A stretch of 64,000 nucleotides of DNA from Amycolatopsis endophytica. Its GTDB lineage: Bacteria; Actinomycetota; Actinomycetes; Mycobacteriales; Pseudonocardiaceae. A program made the position numbers and the translations under genes. Shown here piece by piece: positions 17,017-25,496 of the stretch (positions are counted from its first letter, which is position 1; the number at the start of each line of letters is the position of its first letter). The DNA is taken from assembly GCF_013410405.1 (NCBI RefSeq), contig NZ_JACCFK010000001.1, positions 2,108,001 to 2,172,000 on the forward strand, read 5' to 3'. The notes under the pieces were generated by a model. The model was not told the DNA's origin, made no database searches, and was given only the letters and a program-made list of their open reading frames with translations.

Positions 17017-20000
17017 CGGTCGCTCTCCTTCTCGTGCTGTACCAGCCGCACCGGGCCGAACAACCCCGTGCGGACCTGCCCGGCGGCCACGGCCGACGTG
17101 GGTGACGCGTCGTCGAGGTACCCGGCGAGCGTCCCGCGGACGATGATTTCCAGTTCGTTGACGCCCGCCCGGAGCGCGTCCGAGATTTCGGACTGCCACG
17201 GGCCCCAGACCAGCTGGTCGACGAGTTGCCCGTTCACCACGACGTCGGCGGTGCCCCGCACCTGCCCGAGGTCGAGCACGACGCGGCCGGGCAGGGCCTC
17301 GAACGTCGTGCGGTAGGAGACCAGGCCGCCCAGTGCGCGCAGCCCGAGGTCCTCCCAGCTCAACAGGTCCACGTCGGCCTCGGCGGTTTCGACCTCGATG
17401 CCCGCGTCGAGCAGCGCTCCGCCCCGACGCCCGTCGACAGCGCGGAACCGCAGCTCGACCGGGGTGCCGGCGGCCAGCGGGGCGGGGAAGCGGACCCGTC
17501 CCTCGACCGGCTTGTGGTCGGTCTCGCCGACCCGCACGACCACTTCGAGGCCGGTCGGAATCCGCAGCGCGACCGCGCCGAGCGGGGCCGGGAAGGTCAG
17601 CGTCTCCGTGCGCTCCCCGGCGGGTTCGAGGGTGGGGATCACCGGCACGACCACGTCGCCCGGCGCGGCCGCGGGTTCGAGCCAGTGCGCCCCGGGCAGC
17701 GGGTGCGGACGTGGCCACAGGCACAGGAAGCGCGGGTCGCGCTTGTGCGAACGGCGCACCTCGCCCCAGTCCGGACCGCTGACCAGGCGCGGATTCCGCG
17801 AGTCGACCGCGACCGGCCCGGTGGTGATCAGCGTGAGGGTGTTCTCGCCGGTGCGGAGGTGTTCACGGAGGTCGTAGGGGTGAATGCGGATCTCGCGGAA
17901 CCCGGGGTAGGGGTTGAAGTCACCCTGCCGCCCGATTTCGGTGCCGTTGATCAGGACACGGCAGGCGTCCTCGCTCGCGACCTGCACGGTGGCATCGCTG
18001 GGCATCTCGTGGAGGTCGAAGGCGCGGTGGACCTCCCCGCCGTCGAGCCATTCCGGTCTGCGGTAGGCCACCGGATCGGTGACGACCGCGAACGACGCTC
18101 GCAACGGGCCGTCCTGATCCGCGGTGAACTCGATCTCCACCCGTACGGTCCGGCCCGACGGCAGCGGGCTGAACGACTGGTATCCCGGGCCCTCGGCAGG
18201 CACCTCGGAACCGTCCACGAACACTCGCCGCGCCGCGCTCGCCCCGACGGCGAGGAACAGCTGATCCCGCTCGGGCAGCGGCAGATACGTTCGTATCGCC
18301 ACCGTCTCGCCCGCTCGGACGTGCCGCCAGTCGAGGAACTCCTCGGGCACGTAACCCTTGGGCCCCAGCGTTTCCCCGTGTCCAGGGTCGTCGCGGATTC
18401 CGCGGGACAACGACCAGCCGGCGGGCCGCCACCCGTCCGCGTCCCGGACTTCACCGAACACCCCGTAACCGGCAACCTCGTCACCGAAGCGCCAGACCTC
18501 CAGCGGCAGGATGCCGTCGCGCGACGGATCGGCGAGGTCGCCGTGCCGGTTGTCCAGAGTGGACTCGGCGACCGCGCGCCAGCCGCCGACGGCCACCTCG
18601 CGGACCACCGGCCCGGGCGGCACCGAGGTCGGCTCGGGCAGGTCGTCACCGAACACGAGCAACGTGACCGGGCCGTCGGTGAACGCCACCGAGACTTCGC
18701 CGTTCACGACGGGGACGTTCGTGCGCTCCCCGGTGCGTGGGTTCCACCGCTGAGCCCGCCCGGTCACCCCGCGGACGTGGGCCACCCGGCAGCCGGGCGG
18801 CACGAACTCGTAGCCGACCTCGTGCAGCTGCCGCCAGTACTCTTCCCACGGGAAGCCCTTGTCCGTCCAGTCCTCCCGGTCGAGGTCGACGATCGGTGCC
18901 CGGGTGCCGGTGCGCTCGTCGTGCGCGGTGAGCAGCAGGACGTGGCGGTCGCCGTGGCGCCGCAGCAGGAACGGGACGTCGGACGTGATCCGGGATTTCG
19001 GAAGCACGGCGGGCACGTCGTCGGGCTCGGCGACCGACAGCGCGCCGTCGACCGCCACGCCACCCACGCAGACCACCGTGCCACCGGTGGCGGCGAGTTC
19101 CGCCAGCCGAGCCGCCGCCTCCGGCAGCAGCAGTTCGACCTCGGGCAGCACCACCGCGCGGTAGGTCTCCTCGCCGATCCGCAGTCCGTCGGAGGTGACC
19201 GTGCCGGACGCGATCGTGGCCTCGTCGAGCGTGTCGTGGTCGATCCCGGCCCGCTCCAGCACGCCACGCTCCTCGGCGAACCACGTGCCGACGCCGTTGA
19301 GCGCGTGGAACGTGGCGCCCGCCCGCTCGGCGGGTGGCAACGGACCGTCGAGGGTGAGGTAGCCCTGCGCGGTGCTGGTCGGCGACAGCAGCACGACGTC
19401 GCATTCGTGCGTCCCGGTCGTCAGCACCGAGCACAACCGGCTCACCGCACCGGAGAACTGGTGGTAGGCGGGCCAGTACGGCTGGCGCCAGCAGGTCGAC
19501 GGCGGTGCCCACTCCCACCACCCGCCCGCGGTCGAGTAGTAGACGGCGTGCGGGTCGTAGAGCGTCGCGCCACGACGCAGGAACGGCGCCAGCCAGTCGT
19601 AGGTCTCCTCGATCGTGCCGCCCCAGCCCGACGAGTGGAACGCCTCGATCCAGGTGCGCGGACGCCCGTGCGCGTGGGCGAGCGAGCTGTGCACCTTCGC
19701 GTCACCCCAGTGGTCGCTGCCCGGCGCGCCGAAGCCCGAGTGCGTGCCCAGGTAGTCGCCGTAGATCCGGACCCCGCCCACCGGATCGCCCTCGCGGGCC
19801 GGGCTGGCCTGGTCGAATCCGCAGATCAGACCGCGGTGGCCGAGCCACTGAGCCAGTGGATCGAAAAACGCCCGCCTGGCCAGCCGGGCACGGTGTTCCT
19901 GGTAGTCCCGCCTGATCCGGGCCGACTCGGCGTCGGCACCCTCGTACAGTGCGGGCAGCCGCGGCACCAGGTCGTAGCCGTATCGGGACGCGAAGGTCTC

Positions 20001-20564
20001 CGCGAAGTCGTGTCCCCACGTCGGCAGCGGTGGCAGCTCGTCCTGGAAGAACCCCGGGATCACGGTGCCGAACCAGCGGCCGACGTGCCGTTCCAGCTCG
20101 CCGTGCACCTGGTCGAGCAGCGCCGCGCAGGCCGGCTCGCTGAAGTAGTCGAACCCGCTGACGCGGTGACCGATCGTCCCGTCGGACTCGCGCTGCAGGG
20201 CCAGACCGGCGAACTCGGGGCGGGCCGCGGTGAGACGGCCCTGGAAGTTCGCCCCGGAGAAGCCGATCTGGTCGTACATCCACAACTGGAAACCGAGCTC
20301 GTCGGCGTCCGCGCAGGCGCCGTCCAGCAACTCGATCCACTTCGGACTCAGGAACGGCGGGTCGTCGGCCATCGAGCCGAACATCGGGCCGGTGGGCGCC
20401 AGGCACATCACCACCGCCTGCCGGACGCCCTGCGACACCAGTTGCTCCATCTGCCACCGGATCCGGTCCGGGGTGACCCTGGCCCCGCTCCACCACCAGA
20501 TCGGCAGCGGGGAGCACTCGGGGCCGGGGTCGGTGAACCGGGTCAGCAGCTCGTCCGGGCTCAT
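17013..20564 (-). CDS. GH106-type glycoside hydrolase (putative alpha-L-rhamnosidase)
   Basis: 1183 aa intracellular enzyme. The N-terminal PLPIWWWSGARVTPDRIRWQMEQLV and the barrel segments GFFQDELPPLPTWG and RTWIEAFHSSGWGG (candidate catalytic glutamates) fit the GH106 rhamnosidase layout. C-terminal beta-sandwich modules follow (RVFVDGSEVPAEG, INGTEIGRQG, DVVVNGQLVDQLVWGPW). The ATG at 20562-20564 overlaps the stop of the MFS gene (ATGA), and its own stop overlaps the GH78 start. Having two different rhamnosidase families in one coupled operon suggests attack on glycosides with more than one rhamnosyl linkage, such as flavonoid or pectic side-chain rhamnosides. Confidence 0.82.
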   Translation of the reverse strand: MSPDELLTRFTDPGPECSPLPIWWWSGARVTPDRIRWQMEQLVSQGVRQAVVMCLAPTGPMFGSMADDPPFLSPKWIELLDGACADADELGFQLWMYDQIGFSGANFQGRLTAARPEFAGLALQRESDGTIGHRVSGFDYFSEPACAALLDQVHGELERHVGRWFGTVIPGFFQDELPPLPTWGHDFAETFASRYGYDLVPRLPALYEGADAESARIRRDYQEHRARLARRAFFDPLAQWLGHRGLICGFDQASPAREGDPVGGVRIYGDYLGTHSGFGAPGSDHWGDAKVHSSLAHAHGRPRTWIEAFHSSGWGGTIEETYDWLAPFLRRGATLYDPHAVYYSTAGGWWEWAPPSTCWRQPYWPAYHQFSGAVSRLCSVLTTGTHECDVVLLSPTSTAQGYLTLDGPLPPAERAGATFHALNGVGTWFAEERGVLERAGIDHDTLDEATIASGTVTSDGLRIGEETYRAVVLPEVELLLPEAAARLAELAATGGTVVCVGGVAVDGALSVAEPDDVPAVLPKSRITSDVPFLLRRHGDRHVLLLTAHDERTGTRAPIVDLDREDWTDKGFPWEEYWRQLHEVGYEFVPPGCRVAHVRGVTGRAQRWNPRTGERTNVPVVNGEVSVAFTDGPVTLLVFGDDLPEPTSVPPGPVVREVAVGGWRAVAESTLDNRHGDLADPSRDGILPLEVWRFGDEVAGYGVFGEVRDADGWRPAGWSLSRGIRDDPGHGETLGPKGYVPEEFLDWRHVRAGETVAIRTYLPLPERDQLFLAVGASAARRVFVDGSEVPAEGPGYQSFSPLPSGRTVRVEIEFTADQDGPLRASFAVVTDPVAYRRPEWLDGGEVHRAFDLHEMPSDATVQVASEDACRVLINGTEIGRQGDFNPYPGFREIRIHPYDLREHLRTGENTLTLITTGPVAVDSRNPRLVSGPDWGEVRRSHKRDPRFLCLWPRPHPLPGAHWLEPAAAPGDVVVPVIPTLEPAGERTETLTFPAPLGAVALRIPTGLEVVVRVGETDHKPVEGRVRFPAPLAAGTPVELRFRAVDGRRGGALLDAGIEVETAEADVDLLSWEDLGLRALGGLVSYRTTFEALPGRVVLDLGQVRGTADVVVNGQLVDQLVWGPWQSEISDALRAGVNELEIIVRGTLAGYLDDASPTSAVAAGQVRTGLFGPVRLVQHEKESDR

Positions 20565-21850
20565 ACGGTGGCGCGCTCCGCCTCGATCTGTTCCAGCGAC
20601 TTGCCGGAGGTGTTGGGCATGAAGAAGAACCCGGTGGCACCGCTGATCACCAGGAACAACGTGAGCAGGCCGCCGGCGAGGGTGAAGCCGCCGCTGGCCA
20701 GCGTCGGCAGGAAGAAGCTCCACACACCCAGCAGCGTCCGCGCGACGCCGAAGGTGAAGCCCTGCGCCGTGCCGCGCAGCATCGTCGGGAACAGTTCCTG
20801 GCTCCACACCTTGTAGAACGCCTCACCGGCCAGGGAACAGCCGACACCGAACAACACGATGTTCGCGATGATCACCGGCACGTTGAACGGCAGCACCACG
20901 TAGATGCCGTAGGCGACGACCTGCATGACCGCGCCGGTGCCCCACATCCACTTGCGGGTGTGGTGACTGCGGTCGGCGAAGCGCATGAACACCAGGGTGG
21001 TGACGAGGATGCCGATGACGAACCCGGCCAGGGACAACGCGACGCTCGCCGCCTGGCTGCCCGCGTTGAGCGTCTTGATGACGTACGGGGTGAAGATGCC
21101 GGACGTGCCCGCCGCGATGTTCCAGAACACGTAGACGATCCCGGTGAACAGCAGGGCCTTCAGGTGGGCGCCGCGGAAAAGCGCTTTCAGCTGGTGCTTG
21201 ACGTCCTTTGTGGACGCGGCCGAAGTCCATCGGGCCGATTCGGACAGTCCACGCCGGAGTGCCCAGGTGGCCAGCGCGACGACGAAGAGGTGCAGGAACA
21301 CGATCCGCGTGCCCAGCAGGTCCAGCGGGGTGAGCGCGAGGGAGAGCAGCAACACGATCACCGGGCCGAGGTTCCACGCGACCTGTGTGAACCCGAGCAG
21401 TTTGCCGCGTGCCCCGGACGGGGAGAACTCGCCGACCAGCGCCAGCGACGTCGGCACATCCGCGCCGACCGCGACACCGACGACGAAGGTCCCGACGAAC
21501 AGCATCGGCGCGTTCACCGCGAGCGCGATGCACAGGATGCCGACGGCGTAGACGAGCAGATCGTACTTGTAGATGCGCTTGCGCCCGAGCTTGTCACCGA
21601 GCCGTCCGCCGACGAACGCGCCGAGAGCGCAGCCGATGGCGTTCGGGCCGATCGCGGCGAGCGCGCCCACCGCGCCGTCGGACAGGCCGAGGTGGCTCTG
21701 GAACACGGCCAGGCCGGCGCCGAGCGCGACGATCGATCCGGCGTCCAGGTAGGAGGCCATGCCGGCGAGCACGCTCCACCGCCACTGCTGACGGCTGATC
21801 GTGCCGCCGTCCTCGACCGTGCTCGCGCCGACCGCTTCACTGGAGGTCAT
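20561..21850 (-). CDS. MFS transporter, probably for the rhamnoside
   Basis: 429 aa with about 12 TM helices. The loop GGRLGDKLGRKRIY and the VAVGADVPTSLALVGEFSPSGARG segment resemble sugar-porter-type permeases. First gene of the four-gene leftward operon, with GGGAG 5 nt before ATG 21848-21850 and the divergent LacI gene behind it. Its placement next to intracellular rhamnosidases implies import of an intact rhamnoside rather than free sugar. The C-terminus overlaps the GH106 start by 4 bp. Confidence 0.88.
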   Translation of the reverse strand: MTSSEAVGASTVEDGGTISRQQWRWSVLAGMASYLDAGSIVALGAGLAVFQSHLGLSDGAVGALAAIGPNAIGCALGAFVGGRLGDKLGRKRIYKYDLLVYAVGILCIALAVNAPMLFVGTFVVGVAVGADVPTSLALVGEFSPSGARGKLLGFTQVAWNLGPVIVLLLSLALTPLDLLGTRIVFLHLFVVALATWALRRGLSESARWTSAASTKDVKHQLKALFRGAHLKALLFTGIVYVFWNIAAGTSGIFTPYVIKTLNAGSQAASVALSLAGFVIGILVTTLVFMRFADRSHHTRKWMWGTGAVMQVVAYGIYVVLPFNVPVIIANIVLFGVGCSLAGEAFYKVWSQELFPTMLRGTAQGFTFGVARTLLGVWSFFLPTLASGGFTLAGGLLTLFLVISGATGFFFMPNTSGKSLEQIEAERATV

Positions 21851-21884
21851 GGCGTCTCCCGTCTCCGTTGACGCGGGTCACATT

Positions 21885-21898
21885 TTGAAACGTATTAA
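21885..21898. promoter_or_regulatory. candidate LacI-family operator 1
   Basis: TTGAAACGTATTAA, about 35 nt before the MFS start codon and centred on CG as LacI-family operators are. The half-site TGAAACG recurs inverted in the site at 21950-21962. It is well placed to block the transporter-rhamnosidase promoter. Confidence 0.5.
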
Positions 21899-21949
21899 GC
21901 AGGCAGGTTAGCGGTCACGAGGGCCTACCACAAGCATCTGTTCAGAACC

Positions 21950-21962
21950 TTGAACGTTTCAC
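21950..21962. promoter_or_regulatory. candidate LacI-family operator 2
   Basis: TTGAACGTTTCAC, 40 nt before the lacI-type start and 65 nt from operator 1. The shared half-site CGTTTCA/TGAAACG suggests one regulator binds both and controls both divergent promoters. Confidence 0.5.
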
Positions 21963-22001
21963 GCGTGCTAGGCTGCGTCACCAGGGAGAGCAAGGGGACG
22001 C

Positions 22002-23000
22002 ATGGTTGGCATCAAGGACGTTGCCCGGCGGGCCGGGGTTTCCATCGGCACGGTGTCCAATGTGGTCAACCGGCCGCACATCGTCTCGGCGGCCACCCGC
22101 TCACGGGTGCTGTCCGTCATCGAAGAGCTGGGCTACGTGCGCGACGAGTCCGCGCGCCAGCTCCGGGCCGGGCGCAGCCGCATCATGGCGCTGCTCGTCC
22201 TCGACCTCGGCAACCCGTTCTTCGTCGACCTCGCCCGCGGAGCCGAACAGGCCGCGCACGACGCGGGCCTCAACGTCATCACCTGCAACAGTGGTCAGCG
22301 CGTCGACCGCGAGGAGTCCTACCTGGCGCTGCTGGCCGAACAGCGGGTGCGTGGCCTGCTGCTGAGCCCGGTCGACACCTCCGGCGGGGCGCTGGAGACG
22401 TTCCGCCGCAGCGGGATCCCGTACGTGTTCGTGGACCGGAAGGTGCCCGCGGACGAGGCGAGTTCGGTGTCGGTGGACGATCTGGCCGGCGGCGAGCTGG
22501 CCGGACGGCACCTGCTGGAGACCGGGCACCGGCACGTCGCGTTCGTCAACGGGCCCAAGATCCTCACGCAGTGCCGCGACCGCGAGCAGGGGCTGCGGAG
22601 CGCTCTGGACGGTTCCGCGGCTCGGTTGTCGGTGATCGAGACGGCCGAACTGGACGTGGTGTCCGGTCGCGACGCCGGTGCGCGGCTGCTGGGCATGAGC
22701 CCGCGGCCGACGGCCGTGTTCTGCGCCAACGACCTGCTGGCGCTGGGTGTGCTGCAGGCGATGGTCGGCGCGGGCGTGCGGGTGCCGGACGAGATGGCGA
22801 TCGTCGGCTACGACGACATCGAGTTCGCCGGCGCCGCCGCGGTGCCGCTGACCTCGGTGCGCCAGCCCGCGCGGCGCCTGGGGCAGACCGCCGCCGAACT
22901 GCTGATCGCGGAAACCCCCGAGTCCGGGAACCGGCCCGCGCACCGGTCGGTGGTGTTCAAGCCCGAGCTGGTGGTGCGCGCCTCGACCCAGCGGCGTTAG
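22002..23000 (+). CDS. LacI-family regulator of the rhamnoside operon
   Basis: 332 aa. N-terminal LacI HTH and hinge: IKDVARRAGVSIGTVSNVVNRP, then the ELGYVRDESARQLRAGRS hinge. The periplasmic-binding-like effector domain has LLVLDLGNPFFVDL, YVFVDRKVP, GHRHVAFVNGP, AVFCANDLLALGVLQ and VGYDDIEFAGAAAVPLTSVRQP, all standard. Divergent from the transporter-rhamnosidase operon and separated by two similar candidate operators, so it is very likely its repressor, induced by a rhamnose-derived sugar. AAGGGG precedes the ATG at 22002. The stop overlaps the next, convergent gene by 4 bp. Confidence 0.92.
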   Translation: MVGIKDVARRAGVSIGTVSNVVNRPHIVSAATRSRVLSVIEELGYVRDESARQLRAGRSRIMALLVLDLGNPFFVDLARGAEQAAHDAGLNVITCNSGQRVDREESYLALLAEQRVRGLLLSPVDTSGGALETFRRSGIPYVFVDRKVPADEASSVSVDDLAGGELAGRHLLETGHRHVAFVNGPKILTQCRDREQGLRSALDGSAARLSVIETAELDVVSGRDAGARLLGMSPRPTAVFCANDLLALGVLQAMVGAGVRVPDEMAIVGYDDIEFAGAAAVPLTSVRQPARRLGQTAAELLIAETPESGNRPAHRSVVFKPELVVRASTQRR

Positions 23001-23248
23001 TGCTTGGCGTGGTAGCGGCGCCAGAGGCGGCGCGGCTCCGGTTCCCGTGGTGCGGGCACCAGGAGGTGGGTCAGGCACTCGGGGCAGGTTGCACCGGGTG
23101 GCGCGGTCATCGCGGCGGGCAGGAAGCGCGCGCCGCACACGGCTTCCAGCTCCAGGCCGGGCCCCATGGCCGTGTCCGGCACCGCGTGCTCGGCCGTGCC
23201 GTCCGAGTTGGTCACCCAGACCGGGTGGTCGTCCGGGGTCGCTTCCAT
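22997..23248 (-). CDS. small zinc-ribbon-like hypothetical protein
   Basis: 83 aa. The pattern VCGARFLPAAMTAPPGATCPEC has a lone Cys then a CPEC knuckle 18 residues later, and histidines occur at the C-terminus (RRYHAKH). Short actinobacterial proteins with this Cys arrangement are common and uncharacterised; whether metal is bound is not certain with three cysteines. AAGGGGAG lies 5 nt before ATG 23246-23248. It overlaps the end of the lacI-type gene tail to tail. Confidence 0.6.
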   Translation of the reverse strand: MEATPDDHPVWVTNSDGTAEHAVPDTAMGPGLELEAVCGARFLPAAMTAPPGATCPECLTHLLVPAPREPEPRRLWRRYHAKH

Positions 23249-23326
23249 CGCTTCTCCCCTTCGCCGTCGATCGGGGCCTACCCGCGGGGCGCCGGATCCA
23301 AGCCCGGATTCACCAGGCCGTGTCGA

Positions 23327-23857
23327 TCACCCTCCGAAGTCGAGGTTCAGGCAGGCCAGCCGCCCGCCCGCCGTCCCGGCGTGACCCGGGTCCGTGTGCG
23401 TGTGTGTCTCGTGCAGGACGACGGAGCCCGGCAGGCGGTCGCCGTAGGTCCAGGCCACGTGCGAGACGGCGAGGGCGCTGCCGTTCGCGCTGGTGGTGAG
23501 GTCGAGCCAGATCTCGTTGCGCGGGTTGGCGTACGCCGGGTCGGTCGAGGGCTGCACGGGGTCGGCGATGTGCTGGTAGTGCGGGCCCGAGTCGTTGGGC
23601 GCCGCACCGCACGGCTTGGTGTGCACGTGGGCGCCGTACTCGCGGTCCGGCAGCAGGCCACGCACGGACAGCGTGGTGAGGGTGCCGGTGACGGACACGG
23701 TGCGGGCCTTGGCCGTCGCCTCCGCCGGCACGAGCGCCTCGTCGTAACGCACCAGCTCACCGGTGGTGCCGGCCTGCACCGGGGAGGTGGCGGACGCGGT
23801 TCCGGCGCAGGCGACCAGGGCCGCCGCCGCGGACAGGACAACAGGGACAATTCGCAT
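23327..23857 (-). CDS. secreted Cu/Zn superoxide dismutase-like protein
   Basis: 176 aa with a signal peptide (MRIVPVVLSAAAALVACAGTASA; the cysteine is followed by AG, so a lipoprotein is possible). The SOD fold shows GLLPDREYGAHVHTKPCG with the HxH copper ligands, HYQHIADP, EIWLDL, GSVVLHETHTHTDPGHAGTAGGRLACLN with further His ligands and the second disulfide cysteine. The conserved active-site arginine is not in its usual GxR context, so dismutase activity is not assured. GGAG precedes ATG 23855-23857. Monocistronic, opposite to the next gene. Confidence 0.75.
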   Translation of the reverse strand: MRIVPVVLSAAAALVACAGTASATSPVQAGTTGELVRYDEALVPAEATAKARTVSVTGTLTTLSVRGLLPDREYGAHVHTKPCGAAPNDSGPHYQHIADPVQPSTDPAYANPRNEIWLDLTTSANGSALAVSHVAWTYGDRLPGSVVLHETHTHTDPGHAGTAGGRLACLNLDFGG

Positions 23858-23914
23858 AGTTCTCCGTCTACTCGTCAACCTGTGTCCGCGCAATTCCTCC
23901 CATAGGCTGATCAT

Positions 23915-24424
23915 GTGTCCGGTCATGACGAGGAGACCCCCAACCAGCGGCTCGCGCGCAACGTGAACGAGCTGCTCGGCGAGCTGCGGGTGGCGCAGGC
24001 CGGGGTGCAGATCCTGTTCGGGTTCCTGCTGACGGTGGTGTTCACCGGCGAGTTCCGCGCGGCGAGCGGCTTCGAGAAGGGCACGCACCTGGCTGCGGTG
24101 CTGCTGGCGGTCACGTCCACCGCGCTGTTGTCCTCACCCGCGGCGTGGCACCGGATCCTGTTCCGCGGCGGCCGCCGGGACGACATCCTGCGGGCAGGCA
24201 ACAAGGCCGTGCTGGCCGGCCTGGTCTGCCTCGCCGCCGCGATCACCGCGACGGTCTCCCTCATCGCGAAGGTGGTCTACGGCCCGATCGCGATGGCTGT
24301 GGTCGGCGGGCTGGTCGGCGTCACGTTCGTCGTGTTGTGGTTCGTGGTGCCGCGCTTCCTGTCCAACCAGTCGGATCCGGACACGCGCCCCTCGCCGCAA
24401 CCGCCGGTCGATTCCGCGGAGTAG
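23915..24424 (+). CDS. DUF6328 membrane protein
   Basis: 169 aa with four predicted TM helices. The opening NQRLARNVNELLGELRVAQAGVQILFGFLLTVVF is the DUF6328 signature; a hydrophilic tail follows TM4. Function unknown. Start is GTG 23915 with no Shine-Dalgarno site but a TAGGCT hexamer just upstream, so a leaderless transcript is possible. Its stop is 3 nt from the end of the convergent DUF3040 gene. Confidence 0.75.
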   Translation: MSGHDEETPNQRLARNVNELLGELRVAQAGVQILFGFLLTVVFTGEFRAASGFEKGTHLAAVLLAVTSTALLSSPAAWHRILFRGGRRDDILRAGNKAVLAGLVCLAAAITATVSLIAKVVYGPIAMAVVGGLVGVTFVVLWFVVPRFLSNQSDPDTRPSPQPPVDSAE

Positions 24425-24427
24425 GCG

Positions 24428-24712
24428 TCAGGGCAGCCGGTGGAGCCAGGCGCGCCAGATGAGCGCCGTGGGGATCGCCGAGGTGAACACGGTCCCGAGT
24501 ACGAACAGGATCACCGCCTGTGACTGCGCCGCGGCCACGAGCAGGAACAGGCCGATCACCGGGGAACACAGGATTCCGAGCAGGGACAGCAGAATGCCGG
24601 ACACCCGCATCGGCCGCAGTTCGGCCAGCCGCTGCGCAAGGCGCGGGTTCTCGGCGGCCAGTTGCCGCTCGATTTCCGAGAGTCGTCGCTGTTCTTCACC
24701 GTGGAGTGCCAT
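24428..24712 (-). CDS. DUF3040 membrane protein
   Basis: 94 aa. MALHGEEQRRLSEIERQLAAENPRLAQRL is the typical DUF3040 N-terminal helix; two TM helices follow. Start ATG 24710-24712 gives the family N-terminus. Function unknown. A paralogue with a divergent N-terminus (MLSRNEQQQLRAIEQWF) lies at 36493-36756. Confidence 0.8.
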   Translation of the reverse strand: MALHGEEQRRLSEIERQLAAENPRLAQRLAELRPMRVSGILLSLLGILCSPVIGLFLLVAAAQSQAVILFVLGTVFTSAIPTALIWRAWLHRLP

Positions 24713-24818
24713 CGCCTGCACCGCCTCTACCGACCAGTATCTCTCGCCGGAGGCTCCTTGTCACGGGTGTGATCTGCGCTTCGCTCCCGCCGTTGCCCCG
24801 TGCGTGCTCACGGTGGGT

Positions 24819-24832
24819 AGGTAAGATTACCT
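24819..24832. promoter_or_regulatory. inverted repeat ahead of the fluoride-channel operon
   Basis: AGGTAA-GA-TTACCT, perfect 6-nt arms, about 105 nt before the 39-codon ORF. It recalls DtxR/IdeR iron boxes (TTAGGTTAG type) but the arm spacing is one base short, so it is listed only as a candidate operator. I see no crcB-type fluoride riboswitch between it and the genes. Confidence 0.35.
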
Positions 24833-24935
24833 CCCGTTAACCCGATCGCGGGAACCGCTGGGCGAGGGGAGAGCGTCCAACCCGCGAGAGCGAACCGTGT
24901 GGGAGTGCACGCGCGGGCGAGGGAGAAGGTGCAAC

Positions 24936-25055
24936 ATGAGCAAGACCGACGAGCGCGTCCTCAACGACACGCCGATCTTCGAGGCGCTGCGCGAGGAGTT
25001 CGACTTCGACCGCCTGCTCGAGGACCTGGCCGAGGAGCCGAAGCAGGCCGAGTGA
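24936..25055 (+). CDS. 39-aa acidic small protein upstream of crcB
   Basis: Encodes MSKTDERVLNDTPIFEALRE and continues EFDFDRLLEDLAEEPKQAE, a soluble, strongly acidic, mostly helical peptide. GAAGG 8 nt before ATG 24936 is a good ribosome site, and the stop is only 9 nt before the first crcB start, so it is translated ahead of it in the same transcript. It may be a regulatory leader peptide or a small subunit; no family recognised. Confidence 0.55.
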   Translation: MSKTDERVLNDTPIFEALREEFDFDRLLEDLAEEPKQAE

Positions 25056-25064
25056 GACGTTACG

Positions 25065-25496
25065 GTGGTGGCCGTGAGCGGTGATCCCGGAGCGGGCACC
25101 ACCACTCGCCGATCGCAGCTGCCCGTCGTGGCGGCCGTCGCGGCCGGCGGTGGTCTCGGTGCGCTGGCCAGGTACGCGTTGATCCACGTCTGGCCGGCCA
25201 CGCCGGGACACTTCCCCTGGGCGACGTTCGTCACGAACGTGCTCGGGTGCCTCCTGATCGGTGTCCTGATGGTGCTGATCACCGAGGTCCGGGTGGCGCA
25301 CCGGCTGGTGCGGCCCTTCCTCGGCGTCGGCGTACTCGGCGGGTTCACCACGTTCTCCACCTACACGGTCGAGTTCCACGGCCTGCTGACCCCCGGTTCG
25401 GTCGGCGTCGCGTTCGCCTACCTCGGCGGGACGCTGGTGGCGGCGATGCTCGCCGTCCTCGCCGGTGCCGCCCTGACCCGGCGGCTGGCCCGGTGA
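25065..25496 (+). CDS. crcB: fluoride channel Fluc/CrcB, first subunit
   Basis: 143 aa, four TM helices. The Fluc signatures are complete: GGGLGALARYAL, the WATFVTNVLGCLLIG pore helix with its conserved Asn, and GVLGGFTTFSTYTVE with the TTFST break. It exports F- passively. Starts at GTG 25065, 25068 or 25074 are all possible; there is no own Shine-Dalgarno site, suggesting coupling to the small ORF upstream. The end overlaps the second crcB by 4 bp (GTGA), the usual design for heterodimeric channels. Confidence 0.92.
   Translation: MVAVSGDPGAGTTTRRSQLPVVAAVAAGGGLGALARYALIHVWPATPGHFPWATFVTNVLGCLLIGVLMVLITEVRVAHRLVRPFLGVGVLGGFTTFSTYTVEFHGLLTPGSVGVAFAYLGGTLVAAMLAVLAGAALTRRLAR

Noticed and set aside
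17226..20816. Nearly 1200-codon open frame on the + strand
   Set aside because: It is fully antisense to the GH106 gene and rich in Arg, Gly, Pro and His; long spurious frames are normal opposite high-GC genes. The minus-strand protein has clear family motifs and coupled starts.
24819..24832. DtxR/IdeR iron box
   Set aside because: The arms resemble TAGGT/ACCTA but the spacing is one base short of the consensus and the downstream genes are fluoride channels, not iron genes.
24833..25064. Possible fluoride riboswitch upstream of crcB
   Set aside because: I looked for the conserved crcB-motif pseudoknot sequence and its GG-ATGG core and did not find it; only a short palindrome and the 39-codon ORF are present.
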